A stretch of DNA of 8,926 nucleotides from Desulfotignum sp. (GTDB lineage: Bacteria; Desulfobacterota; Desulfobacteria; Desulfobacterales; Desulfobacteraceae): contig JAIPDY010000131.1 of the NCBI GenBank assembly GCA_021737445.1, positions 1 to 8,926 on the forward strand, given 5' to 3'. This document shows positions 5,915 through 8,926 of the stretch, one piece after another. The stretch's first letter is position 1. Each line of letters begins with the position of its first letter. Made by a program: the position numbers and the translations under genes. Under the pieces are notes generated by a model that made no database searches, was not told where the DNA came from, and saw nothing but the letters and a program-made list of their open reading frames with translations.

Positions 5915-7396
5915 TCATGCCTGGGTGAGAATGGCCGTGATCTGATTCAAGATTTTTCTTTTTTCCCGGGCTGTTTCCCCCGGGGTCCTGGAATGGGTTT
6001 TTGCCCGGGTAAGAAGCGCAAGGGTTTCTTCCTTCAGAAAAATATTGGCCCTGCGGCTGATGCTGTTGTCTGTGTTTTTCCAGTAGATGGGAGAGTTTTT
6101 ATCTGACATGCTTCTCAGGAGGGTGTGGCAGGCAAAGGTGACAAGCTCTGCCACCCATTTGACCTTTGGGTCAAAAAATGTCACTTCAGCCTCGAACCCG
6201 AAAATACCGTTTTTTACAAGTCTGTTTTCCTGTTCAAACCTGCGGTATCCCAGGGTGCCGGCAAGCACGATCTGGGTATGGCTCAACAGGTTTGCCGTCC
6301 GGTCCAGGCGGTCCAGAAGATTATTTTCCATGAGAAACTTCATGTTCTCGAAAAGGTCATCAAGACGTGCATCCGGCACAAACATGAGAAATCCTATTTC
6401 CGGTTCAATGCCGTGTTTCCGGCACAATGAAATGGCCCGGGAGGCCACATCAGTACCTGCGCTCTTGTTGATCTGGTTCAAGACTGCGGCAGAACCGCTT
6501 TCCACACCCATGAGAAGGCTTTGAAATCCGGCTGCAACAAGTTTTGCAAGGATTTCGTCATCCAGATCCTGGGGCCGCGTCTCCATGCCAAAGCGGATGT
6601 CCATGGGCAAAAGCAGGTCCATTAGCGCCATGATCCGCTTCTTGCCTGTTTTTCCCGGGCCGATGAAATTGGGGTCCACAAAATAAAAATCTTTGATCCC
6701 CTGGTCCACAAGCCCCTGTACCTCCTTTGCAATGTTTTCCGGGGATCTTCCTTTCCACAGGCTTCCCTGGTTATAAAACGAGGGCACCGGGCAGAAGCTG
6801 CAATGGTTGTAACACCCCCGGCTGGCCAGGACTGCCGCGGTTCCTTCCAGGGAGCTTCTTTTGGGAAAGGCAAACCGGTCCGGGTTTTTTTCAGGCTGCC
6901 GCCTGCAGGTGCCGGAAAGGCAGGATCTTGATGCAAGGCCCTGGATGCTGTCAAAGGATTGACCGCGATCAAGGGCCCTTGCAAGTTCCACAAGGCTGTG
7001 TTCAAATTCTCCCACCGCAATGGAGTCCACGCAATCGCAGTGGAGAAGAATTTCTTTGTGCACAAGGGAGGGGAAAAATCCAAACAGGTTGAGATGGCCT
7101 GAATACCCTTGTTTTTTCAAGTCAGAGAAAAATTCAAACAGAACAGGGGTGTGCTCCCAGAAGTACACGGCATTGACGCATAAAAGATCTGGGTTCAGGG
7201 CCAGGATTTTTTCCTTTGTTGTGTTAAAGTCGGCACCCGGCACGGCATGGTCTAAAAATTTTGTGTCAAAACCCTCCCGCTCCATGGCTGCCGCGGCATA
7301 GCCTCCCATGAGGCAGGACCACAAGGGGGTGTTGGCAATATCGTTGAACCTTTTTTCAGATGCAATTCTCGGATGTTCCAGAACCAGTATTTTCAT
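5915..7396 (-). CDS. B12-binding-domain radical SAM protein
   Basis: A 493-residue protein starting MKILVLEHPRIASEKRF. Residues 1-~140 form a B12-binding-like Rossmann domain, with LNPDLLCVNAVYFWE (67-81), LFGFFPS (104-110) and AVGEFEHSLVELA at 127-139. The DxHxxG motif is absent. The radical SAM core follows, with C195-x3-C199-x2-C202 (SRGCYNHCSFCPVP), a FYFVDPNF strand (237-244) and LLMGVESGS at 294-302. The C-terminal ~150 residues form an accessory region rich in Leu and charged residues. The family includes cobalamin-dependent methylases and ring-forming enzymes; the substrate is not evident. The ATG at 7396-7394 overlaps the TGA of the upstream radical SAM gene as ATGA, and AAAGGA lies seven bases before it. 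It is the last gene of its operon, with a terminator-like hairpin right after the stop. Confidence 0.92.
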   Translation of the reverse strand: MKILVLEHPRIASEKRFNDIANTPLWSCLMGGYAAAAMEREGFDTKFLDHAVPGADFNTTKEKILALNPDLLCVNAVYFWEHTPVLFEFFSDLKKQGYSGHLNLFGFFPSLVHKEILLHCDCVDSIAVGEFEHSLVELARALDRGQSFDSIQGLASRSCLSGTCRRQPEKNPDRFAFPKRSSLEGTAAVLASRGCYNHCSFCPVPSFYNQGSLWKGRSPENIAKEVQGLVDQGIKDFYFVDPNFIGPGKTGKKRIMALMDLLLPMDIRFGMETRPQDLDDEILAKLVAAGFQSLLMGVESGSAAVLNQINKSAGTDVASRAISLCRKHGIEPEIGFLMFVPDARLDDLFENMKFLMENNLLDRLDRTANLLSHTQIVLAGTLGYRRFEQENRLVKNGIFGFEAEVTFFDPKVKWVAELVTFACHTLLRSMSDKNSPIYWKNTDNSISRRANIFLKEETLALLTRAKTHSRTPGETAREKRKILNQITAILTQA

Positions 7397-8751
7397 TTTG
7401 TCGTCCTTTTCATAACAGAATCATTGGATCCGGGTGAAAGCCCAAGTCTGGAAAATACCCCGGCACTGTGGCAGCGAGCTTCAAATTCGTGGAGCACATG
7501 GTTGAAGCGTTCAGGGTTGTGATAAACAGGATACAAAAGATCGGTCCCGGGATCCAGATCCCCGGACCGGATCAGACGCTGGGTCAAAGGGGTCCCGGGA
7601 TAGAGCCTTACATGGTTGAAAATCACGGCCCCCAGGCTCCCTGCAGGCCCATGGATACAAAGGAGCTGATCCAGCATCTCGCTTGCCTTTTGGACGGTGT
7701 TCTCGTCTTCCCCGGGCAGGTTGACCAGGAAATGGCACATGGTCAGGATCTTGTGTTCAGCCGTCAGCCGGGAAGCTTTAAGAATGTTTTCGCAGGTCAT
7801 CTGTTTGTTCAGCAGGCGCAACCCGTGTTGGGTCAGGGCATCCCCGGAAAAGTAAATGGCGGCAAGGCCGGCTTCCATGGCAAGGGAAAGGTTCTGGCCG
7901 GTGAGGCTGTCCTCCCGGAAAAACCCGGTCCAGGTGATGTCGAGTTTCCGGCGCACAAGCTCGCGGCACAGCTGCTCAAAGTGATGTGCCGGGCGGTTGA
8001 CCACGGAATCTGTGAAATGGAACAATCGGATGCCGAACGCCTTGCTGAGCTGCTCCATTTCATCCACGATGAGAGCAGGGCTTTTCAGCCGCATGCACGC
8101 GCCCCCCAGGAAAGGGTAGAGGCAATATCCGCAAAACAGGTCGCACCCTCTTTTGCCTTCAATGCCCATGGCAGCCACATAGGAGTTGGCTTTGGCATAA
8201 TCGTTGGGGCAAAAGGCCTTTACATCCATTTCGGGAAGCTTGTCCATGGAGATTTTCGGACCGGGCGGATTGGAAATGATCTGATTTTTGTGCCGCCACA
8301 GGATGCCGGGAATTTTTTCTGCATCAAGACCCGGCCCGATCAATCGGGGAAAGACAAGCTCCCCTTCTCCCAAAAGGCCGATATCAATCTCGGGAACTTC
8401 TTCCATCAGGCGGCTGCTAAACAGGGAAAAGGCAGGGCCCCCGGCCAGGATCCTTGCCCCGGGCAAAAGAGCCCTTACCATCATGGCAGCGGTCTTAAGG
8501 GAAGACAGGTAAGATGCCTGGTGGCCTGCCAGGGGATCCAGGTTCCGGAAGGACAGGGCCACCACATCCGGGCCAAAGCTTTCCAGTCCTTTTTTCAGGT
8601 CAGCCCAGGGATCCGGGCAGATATTCATATCCAGCACCCTTTTTTCGATCTCTTGGGGCACCAGGGAAGACAGTCGCGACAGCCCCAGGGGAAAGACTTT
8701 TTCTTTGGCACCCAGATGGGAGGTGGGAACCTGGACCATGAACAATTTCAT
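7393..8751 (-). CDS. B12-binding-domain radical SAM protein, second of the pair
   Basis: With the start at ATG 8751-8749 (MKLFMVQVPTSHLG) the protein has 452 residues. In-frame GTG 8760 and ATG 8757 are possible, but GGAG at 8763-8760 is eight bases from 8751 and only two from 8757. The N-terminal ~140 residues form a B12-binding-like domain, with PDVVALSFRN (61-70), AGGPAFSL (103-110) and GLLGEGELVF (125-134). The radical SAM cluster is C203-x3-C207-x2-C210 (KRGCDLFCGYC). The barrel continues with FHFTDSVVNRP (244-254), IYFSGDA (299-305), CHFLVNLPGE (339-348) and VRLYPGTPL (381-389), as in typical class B-like enzymes. It is not a close copy of its downstream partner, so the two probably act at different steps. 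It lies 5 bases after the DUF2284 gene. Confidence 0.92.
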   Translation of the reverse strand: MKLFMVQVPTSHLGAKEKVFPLGLSRLSSLVPQEIEKRVLDMNICPDPWADLKKGLESFGPDVVALSFRNLDPLAGHQASYLSSLKTAAMMVRALLPGARILAGGPAFSLFSSRLMEEVPEIDIGLLGEGELVFPRLIGPGLDAEKIPGILWRHKNQIISNPPGPKISMDKLPEMDVKAFCPNDYAKANSYVAAMGIEGKRGCDLFCGYCLYPFLGGACMRLKSPALIVDEMEQLSKAFGIRLFHFTDSVVNRPAHHFEQLCRELVRRKLDITWTGFFREDSLTGQNLSLAMEAGLAAIYFSGDALTQHGLRLLNKQMTCENILKASRLTAEHKILTMCHFLVNLPGEDENTVQKASEMLDQLLCIHGPAGSLGAVIFNHVRLYPGTPLTQRLIRSGDLDPGTDLLYPVYHNPERFNHVLHEFEARCHSAGVFSRLGLSPGSNDSVMKRTTK

Positions 8752-8756
8752 TTGCA

Positions 8757-8926
8757 TCACTCCACTAAAAATAAACCAATATAGGTGACATACTGCCCTT
8801 TTTTCTGTACCGGTGAAAGGTGCCAGCCTGCATTGGCAAGGGTTGTGTAAACGTCAATGCCTGAGGCTTCCATGGCAGGCCTGGCAAGGTCATGGTGGCG
8901 GCAGATGCCGTCATCCGGGCAATGGG
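8757..8926 (-). CDS. DUF2284 protein, C-terminal part only
   Basis: The right edge cuts this gene; the last 55 residues are visible, in frame from 8924 to the TGA at 8759-8757. They read HCPDDGICRHHDLARPAMEA and then SGIDVYTTLANAGW. This matches the end of DUF2284 putative metal-binding proteins, with the spaced cysteines CPxxxxCRH followed by ARPxMEAxGIDV. The tail LSPVQKKGQYVTYIGLFLVE closes the protein. The Cys residues visible here are only part of the cluster expected for the family. Its stop touches the first in-frame ATG of the following radical SAM gene (TGATG), showing a tight operon. It may supply a metal centre or electrons to the radical SAM pair, but that is inference from position. 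Another Cys-rich ferredoxin-like protein is the alternative. Confidence 0.75.
   Translation of the reverse strand, partial: HCPDDGICRHHDLARPAMEASGIDVYTTLANAGWHLSPVQKKGQYVTYIGLFLVE
8760..8763 (-). promoter_or_regulatory. Ribosome binding site that decides the radical SAM start
   Basis: GGAG on the minus strand (8763-8760) lies within the last codons of the DUF2284 gene. It is eight bases before the ATG at 8751 but only two before the ATG at 8757. It therefore favours the start MKLFMVQ, which also mirrors the MKILVLE start of the partner gene. Confidence 0.55.

Noticed and set aside
7468..8784. 438-codon plus-strand open frame antisense to the second radical SAM gene
   Set aside because: It is antisense to a clear radical SAM protein with an intact CxxxCxxC cluster. 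The plus-strand translation is low-complexity Gly/Gln/His-rich and has no recognisable start signal.
1..8926. CRISPR arrays, tRNA or rRNA genes, insertion sequences, att sites
   Set aside because: I saw no regularly spaced repeats, no tRNA- or rRNA-like segments, and no transposase or integrase motifs on either strand.

Overview
This window looks like chromosomal DNA of an anaerobic, sulfate-reducing Desulfobacterota bacterium, most likely of the Desulfobacteraceae type. The reasons are inferential. It has an Lrp/AsnC-fold protein of the siroheme decarboxylase (AhbA/AhbB) kind, which belongs to the alternative heme pathway of sulfate reducers and archaea. It has three radical SAM enzymes with B12-type N-terminal domains, DUF2284 and DUF169 proteins, and a PAS plus sigma-54 activator with a Cys-rich PAS segment. 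GC content is moderately high, with GC-rich third codon positions. No species can be named from the sequence alone.

Layout. Positions 1-2737 are on the minus strand, read right to left: mtnA (methylthioribose-1-phosphate isomerase), a 112-base leader with a hairpin, an ahbB-like siroheme decarboxylase subunit, and 10 bases later a B12-type radical SAM enzyme that runs off the left edge. Positions 2738-3086 are a divergent intergenic region of 349 bases. It holds a good plus-strand promoter, two palindromes, a possible fossil of a VOC/glyoxalase-type C-terminus and a doubtful 30-residue minus-strand ORF. Positions 3087-5803 are on the plus strand: a DUF169 protein, a YccF membrane protein, a decayed PAS/sigma-54 activator and a 52-residue YqaE/Pmp3 membrane protein. 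A candidate bidirectional terminator at 5870-5914 separates this block from the next. Positions 5915-8926 are on the minus strand, read right to left: the C-terminus of a DUF2284 protein cut by the right edge, then two consecutive B12-type radical SAM genes joined by an ATGA overlap. This looks like a tightly coupled operon.

How the parts may fit together. The right-hand operon has the form of a small biosynthetic or modification pathway: two distinct cobalamin-type radical SAM enzymes plus a Cys-rich putative metal-binding protein. Its substrate cannot be read from the sequence. The left-hand operon pairs tetrapyrrole chemistry (ahbB-like) with another radical SAM enzyme. MtnA upstream could salvage sugar phosphates from SAM by-products, since radical SAM turnover releases 5'-deoxyadenosine; that link is inference. 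The clearest evolutionary event is the ruin of the sigma-54 activator. It has an internal deletion whose junction is read as two conserved motifs in two frames, a second frame change, and loss of the DNA-binding helix-turn-helix where its remnant runs into the yqaE leader.
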